Of a stretch of 64,000 bases of DNA, positions 36,706 to 45,735 are shown piece by piece. Below the pieces are notes generated by a model. It saw nothing but the letters and a program-made list of their open reading frames with translations, did no database searches and had not been told where the DNA came from. The DNA is from Ignavibacteriota bacterium (GTDB lineage: Bacteria > Bacteroidota > Ignavibacteria > Ignavibacteriales > Melioribacteraceae), in the NCBI GenBank assembly GCA_016713565.1, contig JADJOX010000001.1, positions 372,001 through 436,000 of the forward strand, in the 5' to 3' direction. Both the position numbers and the translations under genes were made by a program. How positions within the stretch are numbered: the first letter of the stretch is position 1; each line of letters opens with the position of its first letter.

Positions 36706-38277
36706 TTAATTGACTAAATAATTACTCGCTAATTTACAATAGCTTAAAATTTGATTTTTTTCCCACTCTAATGATTTGTTAAGTTCCGATGAAATTATTT
36801 TAGCTATTTTAGGCGCCATTTTTATACTTTCTTCTGCATCAAGAAAAAGTGTTCTAGTTCTTCTTGCCAAAATATCTTCAACATTTCTTGCCATTTCATT
36901 TTTTATATGCCAAATAATTTCCGCTTTCGTAATTGAAAATATTTCTGATATTTTTCCAGAAAGACCTATATTATTTTCTGAAAGATTTTTAATCTCTTTC
37001 ATATCTGAGCCATAAACACTTAATGGATCAGTAATATCCGCGTTATTCAAGTAGCCGTGAATTTTCAGATTTTTTGTTATTGATTGTCTTTGCTCAAGAT
37101 TTCCTACCAAAACAGCTTGATCAATTGTATCTTCACCCATCTTTCTATAAGTAGTCCATTTTCCGCCGGTAATTGTTACTAATTTTGAGTCGGAAATAAA
37201 TATATTATGGTCTCTTGAAATTGAAGATGTAGCTTTTTTATTTGATGATTTTACAAGTGGTCTAATTCCCGCAAAAACACTTTTTATATCCTTTCGATTT
37301 GGATATTTTGAAATATATTTCTGCAAATGTTCAAGAATAAAATCAATTTCCTTTTCTAACGCTATTGGTTCTAAAACTGCATTTTTAATTTTTGTATCCG
37401 TTGTTCCAACAATTATTTTATTGTGCCAAGGAACAGCAAATAAAACTCGACCATCTTCAGTATGAGGAATCATTATTGCAGTTTTTCCAGGAAAAAATTC
37501 TTTATTAAAAATTAAATGTATACCTTGACTATGCGTTATTATATTCTTTGTATTTGGATTATCTAATTTTAATATGTTATCTGTAAAAATTCCTGTAGCA
37601 TTTATTACAACTTTAGCTTTTATAGAGTATTCTTTTTCAGATTCTTTGTCTACCGCAATTACTCCGTTTACAATTCCATTTTTTTTTATTAAAGAAACGA
37701 CTTCAAAATAATTTAGTACAATTCCATTCTGCTCAACTATTGTTTGAGCTAAATTTATTGCTAATCTAGAATCATCAAATTGTCCATCTTGATAAATTAT
37801 TCCACTGCGCAAACCATTAGTTTTAATATTTTGAATATGGTTAATTACTTCTTCTTTTGTTAATAATTTAGAAGCTCCTAAACTTAATTTACCCGCCAAA
37901 AGATCATATGTTTTTAACCCAATTCCATATAACGGATAGTTCCACCAATCATAATTAGGCACAATAAAATCTTGACTATGTACAAGATGAGGCGCGTTTT
38001 GCAGTAGCAGTCCTCTTTCATGTAAAGCTTCAAGAACAAGGGTTATGTTACCTTGCTGTAAATACCTTACCCCGCCATGTATTAATTTTGTACTTCTGCT
38101 GGATGTGCATTTAGAAAAATCATGCTGCTCTAAAAGTAAAGTTTTATATCCGCGAGATGCCGATTCTAACGCTGTTCCTAGTCCTGTTGCTCCTCCGCCA
38201 ATTACAATTAAATCCCAAAGCTCATTTTTATTTTCAACCCTTTCCAAGAATTGCTCTCGATTCATTTGTAATACCAT
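36706..38277 (-). CDS. glpD: Aerobic-type glycerol-3-phosphate dehydrogenase, FAD-dependent
   Basis: The Rossmann FAD motif LIVIGGGATGLGTALESASR lies near the N-terminus, followed by STKLIHGGVRYLQQGN, a GlpD hallmark. Middle motifs include GRVLFAVPWHNKIIVGTTDT, and a C-terminal cap has SITGGKWTTYR-type sequence (TITGGKWTTYRKMGEDTID). It oxidises glycerol 3-phosphate to dihydroxyacetone phosphate and passes electrons to quinone. ATG 38265 is an alternative start four codons downstream. It lies 3 bp after the glpK stop, so the two are translationally coupled. Confidence 0.94.
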   Translation of the reverse strand: MVLQMNREQFLERVENKNELWDLIVIGGGATGLGTALESASRGYKTLLLEQHDFSKCTSSRSTKLIHGGVRYLQQGNITLVLEALHERGLLLQNAPHLVHSQDFIVPNYDWWNYPLYGIGLKTYDLLAGKLSLGASKLLTKEEVINHIQNIKTNGLRSGIIYQDGQFDDSRLAINLAQTIVEQNGIVLNYFEVVSLIKKNGIVNGVIAVDKESEKEYSIKAKVVINATGIFTDNILKLDNPNTKNIITHSQGIHLIFNKEFFPGKTAIMIPHTEDGRVLFAVPWHNKIIVGTTDTKIKNAVLEPIALEKEIDFILEHLQKYISKYPNRKDIKSVFAGIRPLVKSSNKKATSSISRDHNIFISDSKLVTITGGKWTTYRKMGEDTIDQAVLVGNLEQRQSITKNLKIHGYLNNADITDPLSVYGSDMKEIKNLSENNIGLSGKISEIFSITKAEIIWHIKNEMARNVEDILARRTRTLFLDAEESIKMAPKIAKIISSELNKSLEWEKNQILSYCKLASNYLVN

Positions 38278-38280
38278 CCT

Positions 38281-39771
38281 TTACTGCAGCCAACCTTTTG
38301 ATCTGATAACAGATTGCTGCCAATTATTTAAGAGTTTTTCAATATCGCTATTATCCATTTTTGGCTCAAATTTCTTACCAATAATCCATTGATTAGAAAT
38401 TTCCTCTAAGTCATTCCAATAACCAATTGCCAAACCCGCCAAATAAGCTACACCAAGAGCCGTTGTTTCTGAAATCATTGGTCGAACTAGTGGAATGTTT
38501 AAAATATCGCATTGAAACTGCATTAATAAATTATTAGATGTTGCTCCGCCATCAACTCTTAATTCAGAAACTTTTATCCCAGAATCGGATTCCATAGCCT
38601 TTAGAACATCTGAAGTTTGATAGGCAATTGCTTCTAAAGCCGCACGTGCAATATGTCCTGAGTTTGTGCCTCTTGTTATTCCAACAATTATTCCCCGTGC
38701 ATATTGATCCCAATGAGGAGCGCCTAATCCTGCAAACGCAGGAACTAAATAAATTCCGCCATTATCACTAACAGAATTTGCCAATTCTTCAACATTTTCC
38801 GAGCTCTTTATTATTCCCAGACCATCTCTTAACCATTGAACTACCGCTCCGGCAATAAAGATGCTGCCTTCTAAAGCATAGGTTACCTTACCATTAATTT
38901 CCCAAGCAATTGTAGTTAATAAATTATTTTTTGAAAAAATAGGTTTATCTCCTGTATTAAAAACAAGGAATCCTCCGGTACCGTAAGTGTTTTTAATCAT
39001 TCCCGGTTTAATGCACATCTGACCAAATAATGCGGATTGTTGATCTCCGGCAATTCCTGAAATTGGGATTTGATTGCCAAATAAAGATCTTGAAGTTTCG
39101 CCGTAAATTTCACTCGATGATTTTACTTCAGGTAGAATATTTTTAGGAATGTTTAACAATTTTAAAATTTCATCATCCCAATCTTTTGTATGAATATTAA
39201 ATAACATTGTTCTGCTTGCATTTGATATATCCGTAATGTGTTTTTTTCCATTTGTTAACTTCCAAATTAACCAGCTGTCTATTGTTCCAAATGCAAGATC
39301 GCCATTTTCTGCTTTAATTTTGGCTCCGTGAATATTCTCTAATATCCATTTTATTTTTGTAGCAGAAAAATATGCGTCTAATATAAGTCCAGTCTTTTCT
39401 TTTATTTTATTTTCATAGCCTTGCGACTTTAAGTTTGAACAAAAGTCGGACGTTCTTCTATCTTGCCAAACTATTGCGTTGTATATAGGATTTCCACTTT
39501 TTCTATCCCAAATTAAGGTTGTTTCTCTTTGATTTGTTATTCCGATAGCTGCAATTTGCTCAGAAGTGAGTCCAGCTTTTGTAATTGATTCTACAGTAAC
39601 TCCGGCTTGAGTTGACCAAATTTCATTAGCATCGTGCTCAACCCATCCTGGTTGCGGATAATATTGCTTAAATTCTTTTTGTGCAACTGATATTATTTGG
39701 CCGCTTTTATTAAATATAATAGATCTTGAACTTGTTGTTCCTTGATCGATGGCTAAAATATATTTGTCCAT
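38281..39771 (-). CDS. glpK: Glycerol kinase
   Basis: FGGY-family kinase of 496 residues with the glycerol kinase N-terminus YILAIDQGTTSSRSIIF, then PGWVEHDANEIW, GITNQRETTLIWDR, AIVWQDRRTSDFC, GIAGDQQSALFGQMC, NTYGTGGFLVFNTG and LRVDGGATSNNLLMQFQ. It makes glycerol 3-phosphate from glycerol and ATP. It is the first gene of the operon; the 254 bp upstream (39772-40025) probably hold the promoter. No GlpR-type regulator is nearby. Confidence 0.95.
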   Translation of the reverse strand: MDKYILAIDQGTTSSRSIIFNKSGQIISVAQKEFKQYYPQPGWVEHDANEIWSTQAGVTVESITKAGLTSEQIAAIGITNQRETTLIWDRKSGNPIYNAIVWQDRRTSDFCSNLKSQGYENKIKEKTGLILDAYFSATKIKWILENIHGAKIKAENGDLAFGTIDSWLIWKLTNGKKHITDISNASRTMLFNIHTKDWDDEILKLLNIPKNILPEVKSSSEIYGETSRSLFGNQIPISGIAGDQQSALFGQMCIKPGMIKNTYGTGGFLVFNTGDKPIFSKNNLLTTIAWEINGKVTYALEGSIFIAGAVVQWLRDGLGIIKSSENVEELANSVSDNGGIYLVPAFAGLGAPHWDQYARGIIVGITRGTNSGHIARAALEAIAYQTSDVLKAMESDSGIKVSELRVDGGATSNNLLMQFQCDILNIPLVRPMISETTALGVAYLAGLAIGYWNDLEEISNQWIIGKKFEPKMDNSDIEKLLNNWQQSVIRSKGWLQ

Positions 39772-40025
39772 TTTGTCCTTTAAAAATATATTTGTATAAA
39801 TTCAGTTTGTTCCGTTAAGGTAATTTTCAACTTAATAAAATATTATAAATTTATTGGATAAACTTGTCTGGCAGTTCAAAATAATTGAATAATAGCAATA
39901 AATGAATAATTATATAATTGATATTATAATTATTATCTAAAGAAGAAGTTGTAATAATTATTTTAAATTAATTTTAGTTATTGCAAAAAATGTAAAATAT
40001 TTTGTTACTAATATGATTCATTCAG

Positions 40026-41954
40026 TTAATTAAATTCTCTTTTCAAATTATAAAAATCCAGATGTAAGAATTTTGAGTTACATTTGAAATTCATAATCTT
40101 AGGCTTGATTTTAGCTTGTATATACGGAGAGTCATATCGGGTATATTTTGTAATTATTTCGGAATTATTGATTAAAAATTTACCATTATATTTTAGTTCA
40201 TATTTTTGATCGCCGGAAATATATTCCAATGTCAAATCTCTTTCGTTAAATTTTATTTTATTTAATAAAATTCTTTCTATAAAATTTTTAAAAGATTTAT
40301 CATCTTCTAACGAACCGGCTTCAATAATCCAAAATGTTTTATTTCCTTTTTGCAGCAGATCATTATAATTTTTCAGATTTAAAGTGAAATTATTTTTACC
40401 AATTAATGCAATATAAGCTGAATCTTTTTTTCCGAACGCATAATTTTTTGAAATATAAACGGAATCAAATAATTTTGTGGGAAAATATGCATGAGTAAAA
40501 CTTAAAAGATCAAGTTCCATAATTTGTTTTTTAAGTGGAATGTTATATATGGAAAGGCTCACATTATTATTTTGAACGGAATGTGGTCTATGTCCATATC
40601 CAACCCAATAGTTTGGCGACTGAGATTTTACATTTTCATTAACTGCCGGATGTGTATGAAAAACTGCGAAGGAGTTTCCCAGATTCATTCCTGTAATATG
40701 TTGTTGATCTGCAAAAGTGCCTGGCGAATAATTTTGTATGGTGTAAAGCGAATAATCTTTTGTCCTAAATGTATAAGTATTTGCCTTTTGTATCGCAACT
40801 CCATTAGTCTGAGGGTTAAGAACATAAGCTAGAAATTTATCTAGATAAGTAATTTCAAAGAACTTAAAATCAAGATATTTAAACGAAGCTAAAAACTCAT
40901 TTGAAAATAAATTATTTCCTTTAATGTATTCAATTGAATTTCTTATTATTTCATAATTGCTAAATGCCCCTGATCCCCATTGCATCATAATACTTCGTTC
41001 ATCGCTTCCAAAATATCCTTCATTTTTAAACTCGGAAATATCTAAACCGTTACATTGTTTAATTATTACATTAGTTCTATCATTTCCGATTTCTTTTATT
41101 ACAGTCGGAAGTTTATATTTTTTGCTTGCAACAAAGCCGTAATTCAAGTGCGGACTAAATGCTTCGTAAGGATACCAAATATGATTTATTATATTTTTGA
41201 AAGATGATTTAGGATCGCCTTTTCTATTTTTTTCATAAGCTCTTCCGCTAACGGATAAAAACATGTTCTCGTTTTTATGAGCAGCGATATCGTACATAAT
41301 TAAATCCATTATTATTGAGGCTTTTTTTGAAATTTTCTCATCTTTGGCAAAGTCAATTAAATTAATTACTCCAGCTATTGTTTCATTGTAATATACATTT
41401 GAATAAAATTCCGAAAAACCAAATTTCCATTTCATTTCAAGCCAATCTAATATCCTCTTACGAGCCTTCAACATATGCTCACTTCCGGTTTTCTTGTCAT
41501 TATTAAAGACTTTGTCCGGATACATTTGTCCCAGTAAATACTCTGAAGATGAAAACAATATTTGATGATTTTCGCTCCAATAACACATACCATTTTCACC
41601 CGGCTCGTCCATCCAATATCTAAAATTAAAAATAGTTTGTTCAATTTTTAATAAGACGTGTCGGGGAATATTTTCGTGATATTTATAAAGTAAACGGACG
41701 AGTGAATTTAATTTAAAGTCCGCAACATCATATTGATTTGAAATATAATCTAACGTTGTATTTAGTCTTTCCCAATTTATTAAAGTTGTCCCATTTTCTA
41801 ATTCATAATAAATTTCATCAATTTCTGTTGTTATTTTATTACTTGGAAGTGATTTGTAAAATTTATAATTGTTGATTCTAATTAGATCTAAAATTGAGGT
41901 TATTATTATTAAGGATGTAATGAAAAATATGCCAAATTTAAAAACTGATTTCAA
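40026..41954 (-). CDS. Membrane-anchored protein of unknown function, possible toroid-fold polysaccharide lyase or glycosidase
   Basis: The 642-residue protein has an uncleaved-looking N-terminal helix (FGIFFITSLIIITSILDLI). The first half is helix-rich with aromatic motifs (RYWMDEPGENGMCYWSENHQ, SSEYLLGQMYP, WLEMKWKFGFSEFYSNVYYN). The second half is beta-rich (SPGTFADQQHITGMNLGNSF, HTHPAVNE, YWVGYGHRPHSVQ). An alpha-toroid followed by a beta-sandwich is the layout of heparinase- and alginate-lyase-like enzymes, and conserved-looking N/H/Y clusters fit a catalytic role. I recognise no named family. Transcribed alone, with gaps of 254 bp and 473 bp on either side. Confidence 0.5.
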   Translation of the reverse strand: MKSVFKFGIFFITSLIIITSILDLIRINNYKFYKSLPSNKITTEIDEIYYELENGTTLINWERLNTTLDYISNQYDVADFKLNSLVRLLYKYHENIPRHVLLKIEQTIFNFRYWMDEPGENGMCYWSENHQILFSSSEYLLGQMYPDKVFNNDKKTGSEHMLKARKRILDWLEMKWKFGFSEFYSNVYYNETIAGVINLIDFAKDEKISKKASIIMDLIMYDIAAHKNENMFLSVSGRAYEKNRKGDPKSSFKNIINHIWYPYEAFSPHLNYGFVASKKYKLPTVIKEIGNDRTNVIIKQCNGLDISEFKNEGYFGSDERSIMMQWGSGAFSNYEIIRNSIEYIKGNNLFSNEFLASFKYLDFKFFEITYLDKFLAYVLNPQTNGVAIQKANTYTFRTKDYSLYTIQNYSPGTFADQQHITGMNLGNSFAVFHTHPAVNENVKSQSPNYWVGYGHRPHSVQNNNVSLSIYNIPLKKQIMELDLLSFTHAYFPTKLFDSVYISKNYAFGKKDSAYIALIGKNNFTLNLKNYNDLLQKGNKTFWIIEAGSLEDDKSFKNFIERILLNKIKFNERDLTLEYISGDQKYELKYNGKFLINNSEIITKYTRYDSPYIQAKIKPKIMNFKCNSKFLHLDFYNLKREFN

Positions 41955-42427
41955 AATTTATCCAATTAAAAATTATTTATAAAATTAGTAAAAGCATAAA
42001 TAACAAATTAGAAATACATGATTTAAATTTATTAGTAGTCAATATGAATGGTTTAAAAATTCCAAGTTATCAAAAGGGAATGTTGATGAACTTATTGGAA
42101 GCCACAGAACATATTTAATTATTCGATTGCCAAGTTAGATGGAGGTGGCTTATTAGGATTGGTTGTATTCTTTTAAGTATTAAGAATTTTGAAATTTATA
42201 CATTCCCGGTTTATTGGCTCTGTACAATTCCGCCATTTTTCGTGATTTTATTTGTATTTATTCTATTTCCTACAAAAAAAAAGTTAAGTTATTTTATTGT
42301 AGAAAATTTACAGAATTGATTAGACGATTTTGACTAGTCTCTATTTTGTGTTGGAATATATAAAAATTCACCAACTAAATTATTGTTTATATAGCTCTCT
42401 TTTGAGACCAGATTTATTTGAATAATT
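41955..42427. other. Intergenic region of 473 bp with possible remnants of coding sequence
   Basis: No intact gene. On the + strand one frame from about 42138 to 42319 reads through a hydrophobic, membrane-like segment (VYWLCTIPPFFVILFVFILF then TKKKL), and other frames between 42040 and 42180 give short protein-like pieces, but no start or single frame connects them. It may be a decayed membrane-protein gene or chance. Confidence 0.25.
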
Positions 42428-43141
42428 TTAAACTTTATTGTAAATAACCGGTGTCTTGAATTTCCATTTATTCCACAAATCATTGTTTGTAAGTAAATCA
42501 ACCATAAAATGGCTCACGTTTATTCTGCTGGTTTTGCCGGGATTAAATATTGGACTAGTCTTTTTTTGATCTAAAACTTCATATTCACTTTCAAATGATT
42601 CGTCAATAAGTGAATCGGGACGAACGGCTACCCATTCCATATTTGAATCCTTACCGATTTTATTAATTAGAAAATCAGCAGCTAACATATTATCTCTATG
42701 CGGCGGCAGAAATATTTTCAGAAGAGAAAGAATAAAAATTTCACCAAAAGTGTTTTTCTCTCCAATTTTACTGTTTGTATATCCTGTTGTATTCATTAAA
42801 ATAAATTTCTTATTTAGATTCCGGCTTCGCATAATATCAAATATGTTTATAACGGTACCGAAAACAAGTTTATACGGAGGAAGAAAAATTCCTTTAAAAC
42901 TTAAGTTATGTCCAAGACAGCAAATAACCGCGTCACAATCCATTATTAAATTATTGAGCTGCTCCATACTGAATTCAGTAATATTTCCCTTAACAATTTC
43001 TATGTACTGATTATCAGCGAAGTTATTGGGAATTATTGATGATTCTCTATATATAGCTTTTACTTTGTTTTCTCTTTTCAAAGCATTTTGAATAACTAAT
43101 TTCCCGGTTGCTCCGCTCGCGCCTATAACAAGAACCTTCAT
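42428..43141 (-). CDS. Atypical short-chain dehydrogenase/reductase, NAD(P)-binding
   Basis: The N-terminal Rossmann motif MKVLVIGASGATGKLVIQNA and the segment DCDAVICCLGHN identify an atypical SDR of the NmrA/NAD(P)H-binding type. Further parts are FILMNTTGYTNS and WVAVRPDSLIDE. The Tyr-x-x-x-Lys pair of classical SDRs is not clear. The substrate is unknown; relatives act in stress responses or as redox sensors. It precedes nothing obviously related; the CDF gene lies upstream on the same strand, 177 bp away. Confidence 0.75.
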   Translation of the reverse strand: MKVLVIGASGATGKLVIQNALKRENKVKAIYRESSIIPNNFADNQYIEIVKGNITEFSMEQLNNLIMDCDAVICCLGHNLSFKGIFLPPYKLVFGTVINIFDIMRSRNLNKKFILMNTTGYTNSKIGEKNTFGEIFILSLLKIFLPPHRDNMLAADFLINKIGKDSNMEWVAVRPDSLIDESFESEYEVLDQKKTSPIFNPGKTSRINVSHFMVDLLTNNDLWNKWKFKTPVIYNKV

Positions 43142-43318
43142 AAAGCACCAATTTATTTATATTATTTTTAATTAAGTTAAAGAAATAGTAACAAAAATTC
43201 ACTTGATATTTTTATGAGTTTAACGCTGAAAGTAAGTGTTATTAATAATTTATAATTAGATAGATAATTGAATTGTACAAATCGTAGATATATAAAATAA
43301 GTAGTTTATTAATCTCTA

Positions 43319-44203
43319 TTAATCGTGCAGCGTTTCCAAATGCGAAGTAATTATGACTTTCTTATTTAGACTCGCTTTAATTTTGTTTTCAATTTCCGTG
43401 GCGCAATTATGAGCGTTTTCTAATAAAATGTTTTTTGGAAATAGCAAATGAAAATCAACCCAAATTGTTTCACCGCTTTCTCTAATTCTAAGTTTATGAA
43501 AATCCAATTTCTTTTCTTTTACATTTTCACTTAAAATGTTTTTAATTATCTCAACATCTTTAATGTCAACCTCATCCATTAGTCCCGCAACAGATTTTCT
43601 AATTAACGAACCGCCGGCGAATAATATATTTATTGCGGCAACTATTGCAATTATCGGATCGAAAGGAAGCCATCCGGTAAACCAAGTTAAAAGCAGACCA
43701 ATTACCACTCCGAAACTTGTCCATGAATCCGTAAGCACATGCTTGCCGTTAGCTATTAAGATTAAAGAATCGGTTTTTTTTCCTTTTCGAATTAAAAATA
43801 GACCTAAGAATAAATTTATTATTGATGCAGCTATGGTAAAAAATGTTCCCTGATCGATATTTGAAATTTCAATACCGTAAATAAGTCTATTTATAGAAAT
43901 GAAGATTATATACAAAGCGGCAAGAATGATTAGTCCGCCTTCAAATCCGGCAGAAAAATAAGTAATTTTTTCATGCCCGTAATTATGTTCGTCATCAGCC
44001 GGCTGTTGGCTGTACCATAAGCTGAATACCGCAAAACCCACTCCTATTATATGCACAATCGATTCTGCCGCATCGGATAAAATAGCAGATGAATTTGTTA
44101 AAAAATATGCATACCATTTTATCAAAAGCATCACAAATCCAAATGCAAAAGATAATTTTATTGCAAAGAATTTTCCTTCAACATCTTTTTCGATTTTACT
44201 CAT
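43319..44203 (-). CDS. Cation diffusion facilitator (CDF) metal exporter
   Basis: About six transmembrane helices and a cytoplasmic C-terminal domain. TM2 carries SSAILSDAAESIVHIIG, the loop has DDEHNYGHEKITYFSAG, and TM5 has the HxxxD metal motif GKHVLTDSWTSFG. The family exports Zn(II), Fe(II), Mn(II) or Co(II) against protons. The frame is open to a TTG at 44233; ATG 44203 (MSKIEKDVEGKFF) is preferred because the extra ten residues look non-conserved, although neither has a strong ribosome site. Metal specificity cannot be stated. Confidence 0.88.
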   Translation of the reverse strand: MSKIEKDVEGKFFAIKLSFAFGFVMLLIKWYAYFLTNSSAILSDAAESIVHIIGVGFAVFSLWYSQQPADDEHNYGHEKITYFSAGFEGGLIILAALYIIFISINRLIYGIEISNIDQGTFFTIAASIINLFLGLFLIRKGKKTDSLILIANGKHVLTDSWTSFGVVIGLLLTWFTGWLPFDPIIAIVAAINILFAGGSLIRKSVAGLMDEVDIKDVEIIKNILSENVKEKKLDFHKLRIRESGETIWVDFHLLFPKNILLENAHNCATEIENKIKASLNKKVIITSHLETLHD

Positions 44204-44537
44204 AAAATAATTTTTAAATATTATGAATGTCAAAAACCCTTATTAAATTACAAAATTATTCAATTAAATTAGTAAAAGTATTTTTAAGTAACTTTGTTCA
44301 GCGTTAACAATTTTGCAATAACCTTATTGCAGCAATGCGCCAAAATAATTCTATAGTAAACATTTTTTCATTTTGTTAAATTGCGTTACGCCAAAAGACT
44401 CAAAATTTAGTGAGAAAAATTTTCAATTAAAATAAATGCCTTTTTGTTAATGTGAATATTAGCAGACAGTAAAAAATGATTAGCAAAGATGAAATAAAAA
44501 GCTTAAAATGCAGTTATTATATAAATGAGTATTGGTT
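44204..44537. other. Divergent intergenic region of 334 bp between the CDF and lipoprotein genes
   Basis: Contains the palindrome at 44314-44331 and AT-rich promoter-like sequence. No gene is seen. Confidence 0.4.
44314..44331. promoter_or_regulatory. Palindrome tgcaataaccttattgca, possible operator
   Basis: Perfect 8-bp arms (tgcaataa/ttattgca) around cc, located 111 bp upstream of the CDF start and 207 bp before the lipoprotein start. The tight two-base centre is typical of dimeric repressor sites rather than a terminator, and no T tract follows. A metal-responsive regulator for the CDF exporter is possible inference. Confidence 0.35.
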
Positions 44538-45062
44538 ATGAAGAAATTAATTTTTCTTATATTAATTATCTTTGTCGTTTTAAATTGCTCAGATGATAAT
44601 ATAACCGAAAATGAATTAGAAAAAGGATTGAACTTTTACTTACTAAGCGATACTTCTCTTACAGCATATCAGATATCCAATAAGAACATTAATGAGCTTA
44701 TACTTGCGCCTAAACCGTTCATTTCATATAAAGATATGAATTATTATAAATGGACAACACACACTTTTGAAGTTAATTTAGATTTTGTAAACGAAATAAA
44801 AAAACTGTGCCACAATCGTTCAACCGTATTCGGAATTCCATTTGTTGTAACCGTTGATAAAAATAGAATTTACCTGGGCGCAATTTGGTTTTTACATTCC
44901 TCAATTTCGCCGACATTACCGCATTTTTTTGAGATTACCGGTTTTGAAGAAAATCCAGAGTTAATAATTATAAGCAGATCATGGAATACTAATGATGAAG
45001 ATTTACGGTATGATCAAAGCATATACAATTCGCTTAAACAATATGGAATATTAATTGAATAA
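44538..45062 (+). CDS. Small lipoprotein of unknown function
   Basis: The frame opens at TTG 44532; ATG 44538 gives a compact lipoprotein signal (MKKLIFLILIIFVVLNCSDD) with the putative lipidated Cys after VLN. The mature part of about 155 residues is polar with mixed alpha/beta character. A recognisable motif is FGIPFVVTVDKNRIYLGAIW, and TLPHFFEITGF near the end, reminiscent of small secreted proteins found in FCB bacteria. No family is recognised. Confidence 0.6.
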   Translation: MKKLIFLILIIFVVLNCSDDNITENELEKGLNFYLLSDTSLTAYQISNKNINELILAPKPFISYKDMNYYKWTTHTFEVNLDFVNEIKKLCHNRSTVFGIPFVVTVDKNRIYLGAIWFLHSSISPTLPHFFEITGFEENPELIIISRSWNTNDEDLRYDQSIYNSLKQYGILIE

Positions 45063-45161
45063 AATTCTGCCGAAATATTTTACTTGAATATATATTCAAT
45101 TGATGATAATAAAATATAATTTTATTTTACGAAAATTCATTTCACATTTCAGAAAAAATAA

Positions 45162-45695
45162 ATGGCAACAGTTTTAGAAACGAAACTTATTAGTTCATAC
45201 AAAAATGAAATGATATCTTTCCTAAAATCCAATCCTCGATATTTTAATGAAGCAATGAACCTGGCGGTTTCAAATAAGCAGCCTTTCGCTTGGCGTTCGG
45301 CATTTCTGCTTTTTGACTGCATGGAAATAAACGATAAACGTGTTAAAAAAAATATTAAAACTATTATAGAATCAATTAAAGATAAAAACGACGGACATCA
45401 GCGTGAGCTGCTAAAAATTTTATATAAAATGGAAATTAATGAAAAGTATGAAGGTATTTTGTTTAATATCTGCATTGATCTTTGGGAACAAATAAATAAA
45501 TCGCCATCGGTTAGAGTAACAGCTTTAAAATTTATTTTTAAGTTGATAAAAAAACATCACGAACTTTTTGATGAAATCAAATATCTTCTTCAAGATCAAT
45601 ATTTGGTAACTTTATCTCCTGGAGTAAAATATTCTGTTGAAAAAATGATACTGGAATTGAACGGGAAAAAAACAAACAAGTCGGAAGTAATTTAG
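45162..45695 (+). CDS. Helical protein of unknown function, HEAT-repeat-like
   Basis: The 177-residue product is predicted almost entirely helical: FNEAMNLAVSNKQPFAWRSA, KNIKTIIESIKDKNDGHQRE and SPSVRVTALKFIFKLIKKHH look like successive HEAT-type helix pairs with the typical PSVRVTAL turn. No signal peptide, so cytoplasmic. HEAT-like proteins bind protein or nucleic acid partners; no partner is evident. It lies 99 bp after the lipoprotein gene. Confidence 0.6.
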   Translation: MATVLETKLISSYKNEMISFLKSNPRYFNEAMNLAVSNKQPFAWRSAFLLFDCMEINDKRVKKNIKTIIESIKDKNDGHQRELLKILYKMEINEKYEGILFNICIDLWEQINKSPSVRVTALKFIFKLIKKHHELFDEIKYLLQDQYLVTLSPGVKYSVEKMILELNGKKTNKSEVI

Positions 45696-45735
45696 TGAAG
45701 TAAGCAACTATTTAAATGAAGATTTTTTAAAACTT

